Source of the DNA: Posidoniimonas polymericola
GTDB lineage: Bacteria > Planctomycetota > Planctomycetia > Pirellulales > Lacipirellulaceae
NCBI RefSeq assembly: GCF_007859935.1
Contig: NZ_SJPO01000001.1
Span: 806,001-870,000, forward strand
Reading direction: 5' to 3'
Length of the DNA stretch: 64,000 bases
Program-made: the position numbers and the translations under genes
Shown: in pieces, positions 9,356 to 17,556 of the stretch
Layout of the letters: every line of letters starts with the position of its first letter
Numbering within the stretch: position 1 is the stretch's first letter
Notes under the pieces: generated by a model
The model's database searches: none
Told to the model about the DNA's origin: nothing
The model's input: the letters and a program-made list of their open reading frames with translations, nothing else

Positions 9356-11371
9356 CTACCACCTCCACTGAATCGAGCCGTAGACGCCACGCCGCCTTTC
9401 CGTTGGCAGGGTCGTCCCTTGTTGCCCAATAAACTCGCGGTGCGTCGAGTCTAGCAGGTTCTGCGCTACCACCGCGCACTCAAGGACGTCGTTCGGCCGC
9501 CAGCCAACCCGCAGATCGAGCGCCACGTTGCTGTCGACGTCCAACGCCGGCAGGCTGTCGACGTAGCGTGTAATGACGTCCAGCTCCCAGTCCTCGGCCA
9601 GGTCCCACGACGACCAGAGCAACGCCTGATTGCGGGGCGAGCCCTGCTCAGACCTCGTGCCGGACAGGGAGGCGAGCGGCTCGGTGTCGACGTCCAGCCG
9701 CAGGAACGAGTAGTTGCCAGAGATCTTCCAGTTCGGCGCCATTTGGAGCTTGCCGGTTAGCTCCAGCCCGTAGCCATGGCCGTTGCCGGTGCTGGCGTAG
9801 GTTGCGGCGGTAGGGAAGGTGGTGAAAGTGCTGTTGATGAGGTTGTCGTAGACGTTGTAGAACGCGGCGGCATCCCACGAGAGGTACTCGGTTGGCTGGG
9901 CCCGGTAGCCAAGCTCGTAGGCCATCAGGTCTTCTGCCTTAAGGTCGCGGTTGCCTGTGAACACGAGCGAGGGCAGGCTCACCGTGACCGCGTCCTCCGA
10001 GCGGGTCGGCGTCCTCACCGCCCGCGACACGGCGCCCCACAACGCCCGCTGCTGGTCGATCGCCAGCAGCAGTCGGACGCTCGGCTGCACCTGAACCCCG
10101 CTGAAGTAATTGTCCTCCAGCTTGACGCCGAGCGTCAGGAACAGGCGGTCCTCGGCCAGCTCAGTTTGATTCTGCGCGAAAGCGCTGGGCAGGCCGTACG
10201 AAAGCGTTGGCGGTTGGTAGCTGGTGGTGCTACCAGGAGGAGACAGCAGCTTGTCGGAGATCTCGCGATAGCCAACCCCCCAGACCATCGACTGCCAATC
10301 GCCCCACCGGTAGTTGTGCTGGAAGTCGAAGTCGAGCGTGTCGATCTGCTGATGGGCGTAGAGGTCCAGGCGATTCGTGCGGTCCCAGTAGAACTGGACC
10401 GACCAGCCACTGTCGTCACTGGTTTGGCGGCTCCACCTCGCGAGCAGGTTGCCGCCCGAGGTGGTGGAGTCGCGGTTCGGCACAACGGTGGGCCCAAACG
10501 CGATGGCGTCGGAGTAGACCTGCTCGTAGTAGTCTCCCTGGAAGGTGAAGGTGTCGGAGCGGGTGGGGGTCCAGTCCATGCGGAACCCGCCGCGTCCCTG
10601 GCTCCACTCGTCATTCACAAAAACGTCCGGCCGGTAGCCGTAGTCGCGTTCGAACCATTTGCCCCATGCACGCCAGTGCAGATCGCCGTCGGCGGTAACG
10701 CCGCCAAGCCTTGCGCCGGCGAACCCTTCCTCGTACGTTCCGCCGCCGGCGATCGCGTACGCGCCCGTGGTGTCGGCGGCCTGCTTCGTGATGACGTTGA
10801 TCACCCCGTTCACGGCGTTCGACCCCCACACCGTGGCGCCCGGCCCGCGGACGACTTCGATCCGCTCGACGTCCTCCAGCAGCAGGTCTTGCACGTCCCA
10901 GTAGACGCCACCGAACAAGGGAGAGTAGACGCTGCGGCCGTCGATCTGCACGAGCAGTTTGTTGGTGTACTGGTCATTGAAGCCGCGGATCGATATCGCC
11001 CACTTGTTGGAGTCGATCTTTGCGACGTTTACCCCCGGCACCAGTCGCAGAGCCTCAGGGATGCTGCGGACGCCGCTGCGGCGGATCATGTCGTTGGTAA
11101 TGACGTACACCGCCGCCGGCGACATGCCGACCGTGCTCTCCTGACGCGTCACGGAAGTGACGGTCTCGTCGAACGACTCGACCGCCACGCTCACGCTGGT
11201 GTTGGAGAGCTGCTCGAGGTCGAGGTTCAGCAGGTCGTCGGACGAGTCCGCCGACGGGGCGGCGCCGCCGATGTCGGACGGGTCGGGTGGAGACTGCCCG
11301 GACGCGGACGAGGCCATCGCCACGATCAGCGACAGAACCAGCGCGCGCAGGCTTGGGGTTGTTGAAAGCAT
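9356..11371 (-). CDS. TonB-dependent outer-membrane receptor
   Basis: A 671-residue receptor with a signal peptide (MLSTTPSLRALVLSLIVAMA then SSASGQ) and a plug domain at about residues 75-195, with AAVYVITNDMIRRSG, ALRLVPGVNVAKID, SIRGFND and IEVVRGPGATVWGSNAVNG. A beta-barrel of alternating aromatic segments follows, ending in an aromatic C-terminal strand (YGSIQWRW). This is the CirA/BtuB/FepA architecture for TonB-energised uptake of siderophores, cobalamin or other large ligands. The start was placed at the ATG before the signal peptide; an upstream start at 11488 would add 39 non-signal residues. No transporter genes lie beside it and no Fur or cobalamin element was recognised, so the ligand is unknown. 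Confidence 0.92.
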   Translation of the reverse strand: MLSTTPSLRALVLSLIVAMASSASGQSPPDPSDIGGAAPSADSSDDLLNLDLEQLSNTSVSVAVESFDETVTSVTRQESTVGMSPAAVYVITNDMIRRSGVRSIPEALRLVPGVNVAKIDSNKWAISIRGFNDQYTNKLLVQIDGRSVYSPLFGGVYWDVQDLLLEDVERIEVVRGPGATVWGSNAVNGVINVITKQAADTTGAYAIAGGGTYEEGFAGARLGGVTADGDLHWRAWGKWFERDYGYRPDVFVNDEWSQGRGGFRMDWTPTRSDTFTFQGDYYEQVYSDAIAFGPTVVPNRDSTTSGGNLLARWSRQTSDDSGWSVQFYWDRTNRLDLYAHQQIDTLDFDFQHNYRWGDWQSMVWGVGYREISDKLLSPPGSTTSYQPPTLSYGLPSAFAQNQTELAEDRLFLTLGVKLEDNYFSGVQVQPSVRLLLAIDQQRALWGAVSRAVRTPTRSEDAVTVSLPSLVFTGNRDLKAEDLMAYELGYRAQPTEYLSWDAAAFYNVYDNLINSTFTTFPTAATYASTGNGHGYGLELTGKLQMAPNWKISGNYSFLRLDVDTEPLASLSGTRSEQGSPRNQALLWSSWDLAEDWELDVITRYVDSLPALDVDSNVALDLRVGWRPNDVLECAVVAQNLLDSTHREFIGQQGTTLPTERRRGVYGSIQWRW

Positions 11372-11663
11372 ACTGATTCTTCCATGATGACGCCGACCGA
11401 ACTTTCCTAGCTCGGACCAGTGTCGGCATCGGCTCCGCGCATCCCCACCCATCAGGGCGAGGCCGACGGGGTGTGCCTGCTGCAACAACCGCTAAACTGG
11501 TGGTGGGTAGCCACACGCCTTGCCGGCGTAAAAGCGCCCCGCGCAGTGGCAAACCACACCGTTGCGACTAGAGTCAGCCGTCAGATTACCCGAGCGGCCG
11601 GACACGTGTTTTGCAGCTCGGTGGTCCAAATGATCGATCTCCCTTCCCCGATAATCGCCAGCG
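11372..11663. other. Divergent intergenic region between TonB receptor and membrane protein
   Basis: About 290 bp with no supported gene. It must hold the promoters for the receptor (minus) and the membrane protein (plus). The minus-strand leader contains GCCACTG and several GC-rich self-complementary blocks. It was inspected for a cobalamin riboswitch, but the box sequences and their order did not match. Confidence 0.5.
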
Positions 11664-12884
11664 ATGCCCACGCCCTCCACAGACGAACACGCTTCGCCCA
11701 CGCGGCCTGTCGTTGAGGTTGGCTGGCTCGTCACCGAGAACCTCGAGGCGCCCGACCGTGAGGCGATCAAGGCCGCCCACCAGCGCGTGACCGAGATGCT
11801 TGCGGAGCACCTGCCGGAGTTCGAGTGGCGGACGCCGCTGGCCGTGCAGGAAGCCCCTTCGACGGCTGGCTCGCACGAGGCGGTCGAGCACCTCGGCTGG
11901 GCCCGTGAGCAGCGGGACCTACGCGGCTGGGACTACGTGTTCGCGTTCGTCGCGCCGGACCTCATCGCCCGGCAACGCGACCACGCCTGGGAGTGCGTGT
12001 CGCGGTCGCTCGACTCGGCGGTGATCTCCACCGCGCGGATCGACCCCCGCGCCCAGGACCCGGACGTAAGCCAGGAGTACCGCGTCGCAACGCTTGCCGA
12101 TCGGCTGGTGACGCTCGTGCTGCGCGGGCTCGCCCACCTGTGTGGCGTGCCGGAGGACGACTCGTCGGGTCGCGTGATGAGCGGGTTTCAGGCGGTGGGC
12201 GAACTTGAGCAAGCCGCTCCGCTGGCTGAAGAAGAGTGGGCGCGGTTGCGTCACACGCTCCGCGAGACCGCCGACCCACGGCTCGAGGAGACCGCCGACC
12301 ACAGCGCCGGGGCCGCGGCGTTCTACCTGCGCGCCGGCTGGCGGAACCGCCGAGAGGTGCTCGAGGCCGTTCGTCAGGCGCGGCCCTGGCAGATGCCGCT
12401 GCGTCTGGCGCGGCTGACCATCGCCGCGGTCAGCACGATGCTGGTGCTCATCATGACCGCCGAGGCCTGGGAGCTCGGCGTGCGGCAGCCGCTGTCGGCG
12501 GTCGCCGCACTGACCGGGGTGAGCCTGGTGGTGACCGTTGTCTACGTGCTGGTGCGGCAGGGTCTGCTGCTCTCGCAGGGATCGGCCGGCCTCAGCGAGC
12601 AGGTGGTGACTACCAATCTCACGACGATCGCCATCATCGCGACCGGCATCGCGACCACGTACGTCTGCTTGTACCTGCTGACGCTCCTGGTGACCGCGTC
12701 GCTGTTCGACGCCGAATTGGTCGCCTCCTGGGCGCCTACGCTGCACGAACGCGCCGACTGGGAGTGCTACGCCACGTTCGCTGGATTCGTGTCGTCGATC
12801 GGGATTGTGATCGGCGCGCTCGGCGTGTCGTTTGAGGGGCAGCACTACTTCCGCCACATCACGTATGTAGACGAAGAAGTGTAG
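11664..12884 (+). CDS. Membrane protein with archaemetzincin-like N-terminal domain lacking HExxH
   Basis: A 406-residue protein. Residues 1-190 are soluble. The segment WDYVFAFVAPDL...AVISTARIDP followed by LVTLVLRGLAHLCGV and later VMSGFQAV resembles the strand order of archaemetzincins (DYVLGVTDVDL, AVVSLARL, HELGHxxGL, then VM). The zinc motif HExxH is replaced by RGLAH, so peptidase activity is doubtful. The C-terminal half has about four membrane helices (about 252-275, 280-300, 318-342, 365-390). The resemblance is by eye and needs a profile search. It stands alone on the plus strand and ends 12 bp before the convergent HMA-GNAT-MauE gene. It could be a membrane-tethered pseudo-peptidase sensor; that is speculation. 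Confidence 0.7.
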   Translation: MPTPSTDEHASPTRPVVEVGWLVTENLEAPDREAIKAAHQRVTEMLAEHLPEFEWRTPLAVQEAPSTAGSHEAVEHLGWAREQRDLRGWDYVFAFVAPDLIARQRDHAWECVSRSLDSAVISTARIDPRAQDPDVSQEYRVATLADRLVTLVLRGLAHLCGVPEDDSSGRVMSGFQAVGELEQAAPLAEEEWARLRHTLRETADPRLEETADHSAGAAAFYLRAGWRNRREVLEAVRQARPWQMPLRLARLTIAAVSTMLVLIMTAEAWELGVRQPLSAVAALTGVSLVVTVVYVLVRQGLLLSQGSAGLSEQVVTTNLTTIAIIATGIATTYVCLYLLTLLVTASLFDAELVASWAPTLHERADWECYATFAGFVSSIGIVIGALGVSFEGQHYFRHITYVDEEV

Positions 12885-12896
12885 CGGGGGGTGGTC

Positions 12897-14075
12897 TTAG
12901 AGCAGCCGCATCAGCAGCATCGCCGCGGCCATCACCGCCATCGTCGCATCCTCGACGATCGTCAGCGTGCTCATCGGCAGGTCAAACGCGGTGCCGAGGC
13001 AACCGCACTGAATGTCCCGCCCACGGGCCACGGCGTTGACCACGCCCGCGGTGCTCACGAGCATCACCACCAGCGTCACGATGTTCACCGCAACCGGCGC
13101 CATGCCCAGCAGGTAGGCCACGCCTAACCCGAGCTCGATAAACGGGTAGACGTAGGCGTACGGCAGCCAGCGGGCCGCGACCAGGTCGTACGAGGTGTAC
13201 GCCTCGGCGAAGCCGCGCAGGTCGAGCATCTTAAACAGCGAGAAGGTCACGAAGAACAATCCCATGAACACACTCATTAGGAACCCGGCGGTCCAGGCTC
13301 CGGCCGCCACGCCCGCGATGACAGTGCCGCCGACCAGGTACGACACAATCAGCAGCAGTGGTTTGTAGGTCGCCAGCCAGCCCTTCTCGCCTCCGTTATG
13401 ATGCTCGTGGGCGTGTCCGCTGTGTTTGTGCTCGTGGCCGCCCTCTCGATGTTCCGCGTCATCGTCGTGCGATTGCCCACTGTGCGGATCGTGTGCGGGT
13501 TCCGTCCGGCTCTTGGTGAGCGGCTCGAACCGCGGGTTCTCTTCGATGTAACTGCGGACGTAGCTGCAGGTCGGCTTCACCCGCAGGCCGTTCTCTTGGG
13601 CGTAGTTCAGCGCCGACTCGGCCAGCCGGGCGCCGATCCCCTCGCCGCGGTCGGCGGGCGGCACAAAGGTGTGCTTAAGGTCAATGACGCCGTCGGCGGG
13701 CCGCTCGTAGTTGAGCACGCTGGCCCGGCCGTCGGTTTTGTAGACGAAGCGCGACTGGTCGGGGTCGTGCTCGACACCCTCGGCGAGCATGCCATTTGAG
13801 TGCTGATCGGACGCGACGTCTGCCGCTTCGCCGGTGGTCGGCTCGGACGGTTCAGGCTCTTGGGCGTCGGCCGGGGCGAGGTGGTAGTCGCCGGCCTCGG
13901 CTGCTTGGTTATTGAGCTCGGCGAGGGAGAGCATTGTGTCGCCGTCGACCGTGACGCGATTCTTCGCAAGCGACACCTCCGCCTGGCTGACGTGTGGGCT
14001 GGCGAGCAGCGACTCGCGCAGTTTCGCTTCGCAGGAACGGCAGTGCATGCCGGTGACGTCGTAAACAGCTCGCAT
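12897..14075 (-). CDS. HMA domain - GNAT domain - MauE-like membrane domain fusion
   Basis: A 392-residue protein of three recognisable parts. Residues 1-68 are a heavy-metal-associated domain with the metal loop GMHCRSC (Cys12, Cys15). Residues 107-187 form a small YjdJ-type GNAT domain (PF14542-like), with the CoA loop RGEGIGAR and the family Cys in VKPTCSYVRSYIEENP. A His/Asp-rich linker (195-227, many HxH) follows, then four or five membrane helices (232-392) ending in QCGCLGTAFDLP, which resembles MauE/DoxX-like proteins of methylamine utilisation and periplasmic thiol redox. The combination suggests copper or another soft metal handled together with membrane redox. It is 143 bp downstream of the sulfatase gene on the same strand. 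Confidence 0.82.
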   Translation of the reverse strand: MRAVYDVTGMHCRSCEAKLRESLLASPHVSQAEVSLAKNRVTVDGDTMLSLAELNNQAAEAGDYHLAPADAQEPEPSEPTTGEAADVASDQHSNGMLAEGVEHDPDQSRFVYKTDGRASVLNYERPADGVIDLKHTFVPPADRGEGIGARLAESALNYAQENGLRVKPTCSYVRSYIEENPRFEPLTKSRTEPAHDPHSGQSHDDDAEHREGGHEHKHSGHAHEHHNGGEKGWLATYKPLLLIVSYLVGGTVIAGVAAGAWTAGFLMSVFMGLFFVTFSLFKMLDLRGFAEAYTSYDLVAARWLPYAYVYPFIELGLGVAYLLGMAPVAVNIVTLVVMLVSTAGVVNAVARGRDIQCGCLGTAFDLPMSTLTIVEDATMAVMAAAMLLMRLL

Positions 14076-14218
14076 GGCAGACCTCCACAGTTCAGCCGGC
14101 TCGCCCCGGGGAAGGCCCGCCCGCTTACCGCGTTAGGGAGATGCCCGGGGCGGCAGACGGCTGCTGACGCGGAGGGCGGACCTGCAGCCTAATGGGTGCA
14201 AGTCGGGCGCCAAGCCGG

Positions 14219-15862
14219 CTAACTCGCCTGCTGCGTTTCGCGGGCCTGCTTTTCCTGCGCCGCTTTTTCCTGCAGGAAGCGGTACATGTTGAAGCGTTCG
14301 GGGAACGCGACGCCGGTTTTCCGCGCCCAGGCCTCCCACTTTGCTACCATCTCGTCCCGCTTGCCGGGCTCGGCTGAGGCCAGATCGTTCAGTTCGGTGC
14401 GATCGGCGTCAATGTTGTACAGCTCCCACGGCTTCTGGTACTCACAGACCAGCTTCCACTTGCCCCACCGCACGGCTGCATTGCCCTCGTGCTCCCAGAA
14501 GATCGGTTCGGTGTGGATCGGCGCATCGTTGCCCCGCAGCAGCGGCGCCAGCGACTCGCCCTCACACGGCGGCACGTCCTGCGGGTAGTCGGCGGCCGCC
14601 AGGTCGACGCAGGTCGCCATGAAGTCGGGCAGGTAGCCGACCTGCCGCACGAAGCCGCCGCGTTCGCCCTCGGCGATGCCGGCCGGCCAGTTGGCGATCA
14701 GCGGGGTGCAGGCGCCCCCCTCGTGGACGAAGTGCTTGTACTTGCGGAAGGGGGTGTTGCAGGCGTTGGCCCAGGCGAGGCCGATCTGCACGCCGTTGGT
14801 GGTGCGGAGCGGCGGGTTCATCACCATCTTGTGGCCGCCGTTGCCGAGCCGGCCCCCTTCCTGGCAGGCGCCGTTGTCGCTGAGGAACAGGATCAGTGTG
14901 TTGTCGCGCTTGCCGATCTGGTCGAGGTGCTCCATAAGTTTGCCGACGTTCTGGTCGACCGAGTCGAGGCAGCCGGCGTAGGCCGCCATCACCGCGTCGA
15001 GCCGGTTGCGTTGCTGCGGCTTGAGCGAGTCCCACTCCGGCCCGAGGTGCTCGGCCGGCGTGACGTCGCCGGCGAACAGGCCAAGCTCACGCTGCTTGGC
15101 CTGCCGCGCCGCCATCATCGGGCCCCAGCCCCCCTCGTACTTGCCGCGGTACTTCTGGTAGTCCGACTCCTTCGCGTTGAGCGGCCAGTGCGGCGCGTTG
15201 TACGCCAGGTACAGGAAGAACGGGCGGTCGTCTGCCTCGGCGGCCTCAGAGATGAACTCCATCGCCTTGTCGGTGAAGGCGTCGGTTGCGTACCATTCGT
15301 CGTCGGTGGGGACCAGCTCGTTGCCCGAGGTGATGCCGCGGCCGCCCCCCGGCTTGAAGTAGTTAATCGCCCCGCTCAGGCAGCCGTAGTACTTGTCGAA
15401 GCCCCGCTGCAGGGGCCACGCCTCCTGCTGAGCCGGATCGACGCCGACGTGCCACTTGCCGGTCATCAGCGTGTGGTAGCCGGCGCCGCGGAGCACCTCG
15501 GCCAGCGTCGCGCAGTTATCGTTCAGGTACCCCTGGTACGGGCCCTCGAACCCAAGCGGCTGCCCGGGGGGCGCGGTCATGTGGCCGATCCCGACCTGGT
15601 GTGGGTGCAGCCCGGTCAGCAGGCTGGCGCGCGTCGGGCAGCAGCGGCCCGCGTTGTGGAACTGCGTGAACCGCAACCCGCCCTGGGCCAGGCTGTCGAT
15701 GTTGGGGGTCTCGATCTCCGAGCCGTAGCAGCCGAGGTCCGAGAAGCCCATGTCGTCGACCAGGATGACGACGATATTGGGCCGGTCGTCAGCGTCGGCC
15801 GACGGGCAGACGGTCAGGCAGGCAAGCAGGCAGAACAGCGACGCGGCTAGGAGTCTTGGCAT
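14219..15862 (-). CDS. Arylsulfatase-type sulfatase, exported
   Basis: A 547-residue sulfatase with a signal peptide (MPRLLAASLFCLLACLTVC). The metal-binding start RPNIVVILVDDMGFSDLGCYG and the active-site motif C-C-P-T-R-A-S-L-L-T-G (Cys74 as the residue converted to formylglycine) are intact. GKWHVG and the later LFLSDNGACQEGG are further alkaline phosphatase-superfamily landmarks. The family hydrolyses sulfate esters on polysaccharides or glycans, often sulfated algal sugars in planctomycetes. The chosen ATG at 15862 directly precedes the signal peptide; an in-frame start at 16000 adds 46 basic residues. It lies downstream of the DUF1501 and PSCyt1/DUF1553 genes and is probably linked to them functionally. 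Confidence 0.93.
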   Translation of the reverse strand: MPRLLAASLFCLLACLTVCPSADADDRPNIVVILVDDMGFSDLGCYGSEIETPNIDSLAQGGLRFTQFHNAGRCCPTRASLLTGLHPHQVGIGHMTAPPGQPLGFEGPYQGYLNDNCATLAEVLRGAGYHTLMTGKWHVGVDPAQQEAWPLQRGFDKYYGCLSGAINYFKPGGGRGITSGNELVPTDDEWYATDAFTDKAMEFISEAAEADDRPFFLYLAYNAPHWPLNAKESDYQKYRGKYEGGWGPMMAARQAKQRELGLFAGDVTPAEHLGPEWDSLKPQQRNRLDAVMAAYAGCLDSVDQNVGKLMEHLDQIGKRDNTLILFLSDNGACQEGGRLGNGGHKMVMNPPLRTTNGVQIGLAWANACNTPFRKYKHFVHEGGACTPLIANWPAGIAEGERGGFVRQVGYLPDFMATCVDLAAADYPQDVPPCEGESLAPLLRGNDAPIHTEPIFWEHEGNAAVRWGKWKLVCEYQKPWELYNIDADRTELNDLASAEPGKRDEMVAKWEAWARKTGVAFPERFNMYRFLQEKAAQEKQARETQQAS

Positions 15863-16080
15863 AGGAGCGAGCAAACGAGCAACCGAGTGGGAATGACCGC
15901 AGGCCCGGCGGGAACGCCGGCGCTTAGTAGACGCCATTTGAGTTTGAAACGTGACGCCAAATCTCTGGGTATTGGCCAAATCGTGGGCAATTTGGCTCAT
16001 CCGAGTAAGGCGCCTCTCGCCCGCTTAGAATCGCGGGCCTCAGCGCGACGCGTTCTGCTGGCTGGCTTGGCTAGTCGCGG

Positions 16081-17511
16081 CTACGCGATCAACTCCGGGA
16101 TAACGTGCGCGGGGACCACGCCGGTCAGCTTCTGGTCGAGGCCCTGGTAGCGGTGGGTGAACCGCTCGTGGTCGAACCCCATCAGCTGCAGGATCGTGGC
16201 GTGGAAGTCGCGGATGTGGATCGGGTCGCGGGTGATGTTGTAGGAGAAGTCGTCGGTTTCGCCGTGGATGTGGCCGCCGTTGGCTCCGCCGCCGGCCATC
16301 CACATCGTGAAGCAGCGGGGGTGGTGGTCGCGGCCGTAGTTGTCGGGCGAGAGGCTCCCCTGGGAGTAGATGGTGCGTCCGAATTCGCCGCCCCAGATGA
16401 CGAGGGTGTCGTCGAGCATGCCGCGTTGCTTAAGGTCCTCGAGCAGCGCGTAGCAAGGCTGGTCGACGTCCCGGCACTGCGACGGCATGCGGCCGCCGAG
16501 GTTGCCGTGGTGGTCCCAGTTGTTGTGGTAGACCTGCACGAACCGCACGCCCCGTTCCGACAACCGGCGGGCCATCAGGGCCGTGTACGCAAAGGTGCCG
16601 GGCTGCTTGGCCGCCTCGCCGTAGAGATCGAACGTGTGCTTTGGCTCGCTGGCCAAGTCGGTCAGCTCCGGCACGCTCGCCTGCATGCGGAAGGCCATCT
16701 CGTACTGGTGGATGCGGGTGGCGGTCTGCGGATCGCCCAGCCGCTGGTAGTTCATCTGGTTGAGGGCGTTGATGCCGTCGATCGACCGGCGCCGCAGGTG
16801 GTCCGGCACGCCCGGCGGGTTGTTGATGTACAGGATCGGGTCGCCCTTGCTGCGGAACGAGACCCCCGCGTGCTCGCCCGACAGGTAGCCAGAGGCCCAC
16901 AAGCGGGACGAGATGGCCTGCTCTTGCTCGCGGTTGGTGGGGACCGCGATCAGCACCGCGAAGGTCGGCAGGTTCTGGTTGATCGGCCCCAGGCCGTACG
17001 ACGCCCACGCCCCCAGGCAGGGGCGGCCCGGCGCCTGGTTGCCGGTCTGCAACGCGGCGATGGCGGGCTCGTGGTTGATGGCCTCGGTGTGCAGCGAACG
17101 CATCCAGCAGATGTCGTCGGCCTTCTTGGAGAGCCAGGGGAGCAGGTCCTGGTTCATCCACATGCCGCACTCGCCCTGCTTGGCGAAGCGGTACTTAGAG
17201 GGGGCAATCGGGAAGCGGGACTGGCCGCTGGTCATCGTGGTGAGTCGTTGGCCCTGCCGCACCGACTCGGGCAGGTCCTTGTCGTACCACCGACGCACCT
17301 GCGGCTTGTAGTCGAACAGGTCCATCTGCGAGGGCCCGCCTACCATGTGCAGGTAGATCACCCGCTTCGCGCGGGGGGCGAAGTGGGGGCCGGGCGCGGC
17401 CGCCGAGGACGACGCCTGAGCGGACTCGCCCAGCAGCGAGGCGAGCGCGGCGCCGCCGAGCAGGTTGCGGCCGCTGGTGAAGAACTGACGGCGGGAGGTC
17501 AGGTCGAGCAT
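16081..17511 (-). CDS. DUF1501 family protein with twin-arginine signal
   Basis: A 476-residue protein of the DUF1501 family (alkaline phosphatase/sulfatase-like fold by family description). The N-terminus LTSRRQFFTSGRNLLGGAAL is a twin-arginine export signal. The family stretches VIYLHMVGGPSQMDLFDYKP, VIWGGEFGRT and GRDHHPRCFTMWMAGGG are clear. In planctomycetes such genes almost always sit next to a PSCyt1/DUF1549/DUF1553 gene, as here (45 bp from the upstream 1068-residue gene). The biochemical role of the pair is not established; a link to breakdown of sulfated or otherwise complex polysaccharides has been suggested by co-occurrence with sulfatases, as seen here. Confidence 0.95.
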   Translation of the reverse strand: MLDLTSRRQFFTSGRNLLGGAALASLLGESAQASSSAAAPGPHFAPRAKRVIYLHMVGGPSQMDLFDYKPQVRRWYDKDLPESVRQGQRLTTMTSGQSRFPIAPSKYRFAKQGECGMWMNQDLLPWLSKKADDICWMRSLHTEAINHEPAIAALQTGNQAPGRPCLGAWASYGLGPINQNLPTFAVLIAVPTNREQEQAISSRLWASGYLSGEHAGVSFRSKGDPILYINNPPGVPDHLRRRSIDGINALNQMNYQRLGDPQTATRIHQYEMAFRMQASVPELTDLASEPKHTFDLYGEAAKQPGTFAYTALMARRLSERGVRFVQVYHNNWDHHGNLGGRMPSQCRDVDQPCYALLEDLKQRGMLDDTLVIWGGEFGRTIYSQGSLSPDNYGRDHHPRCFTMWMAGGGANGGHIHGETDDFSYNITRDPIHIRDFHATILQLMGFDHERFTHRYQGLDQKLTGVVPAHVIPELIA

Positions 17512-17556
17512 GGCGTGGGTCCGTAGGGGCGCCCCGGGGGGCGGTGAAGCGAGGAG

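Noticed and set aside
11372-11663. Cobalamin riboswitch before the TonB-dependent receptor
   Set aside because: GCCACTG is present on the minus strand, but the B12-box, its order and spacing, and the flanking stems do not match.
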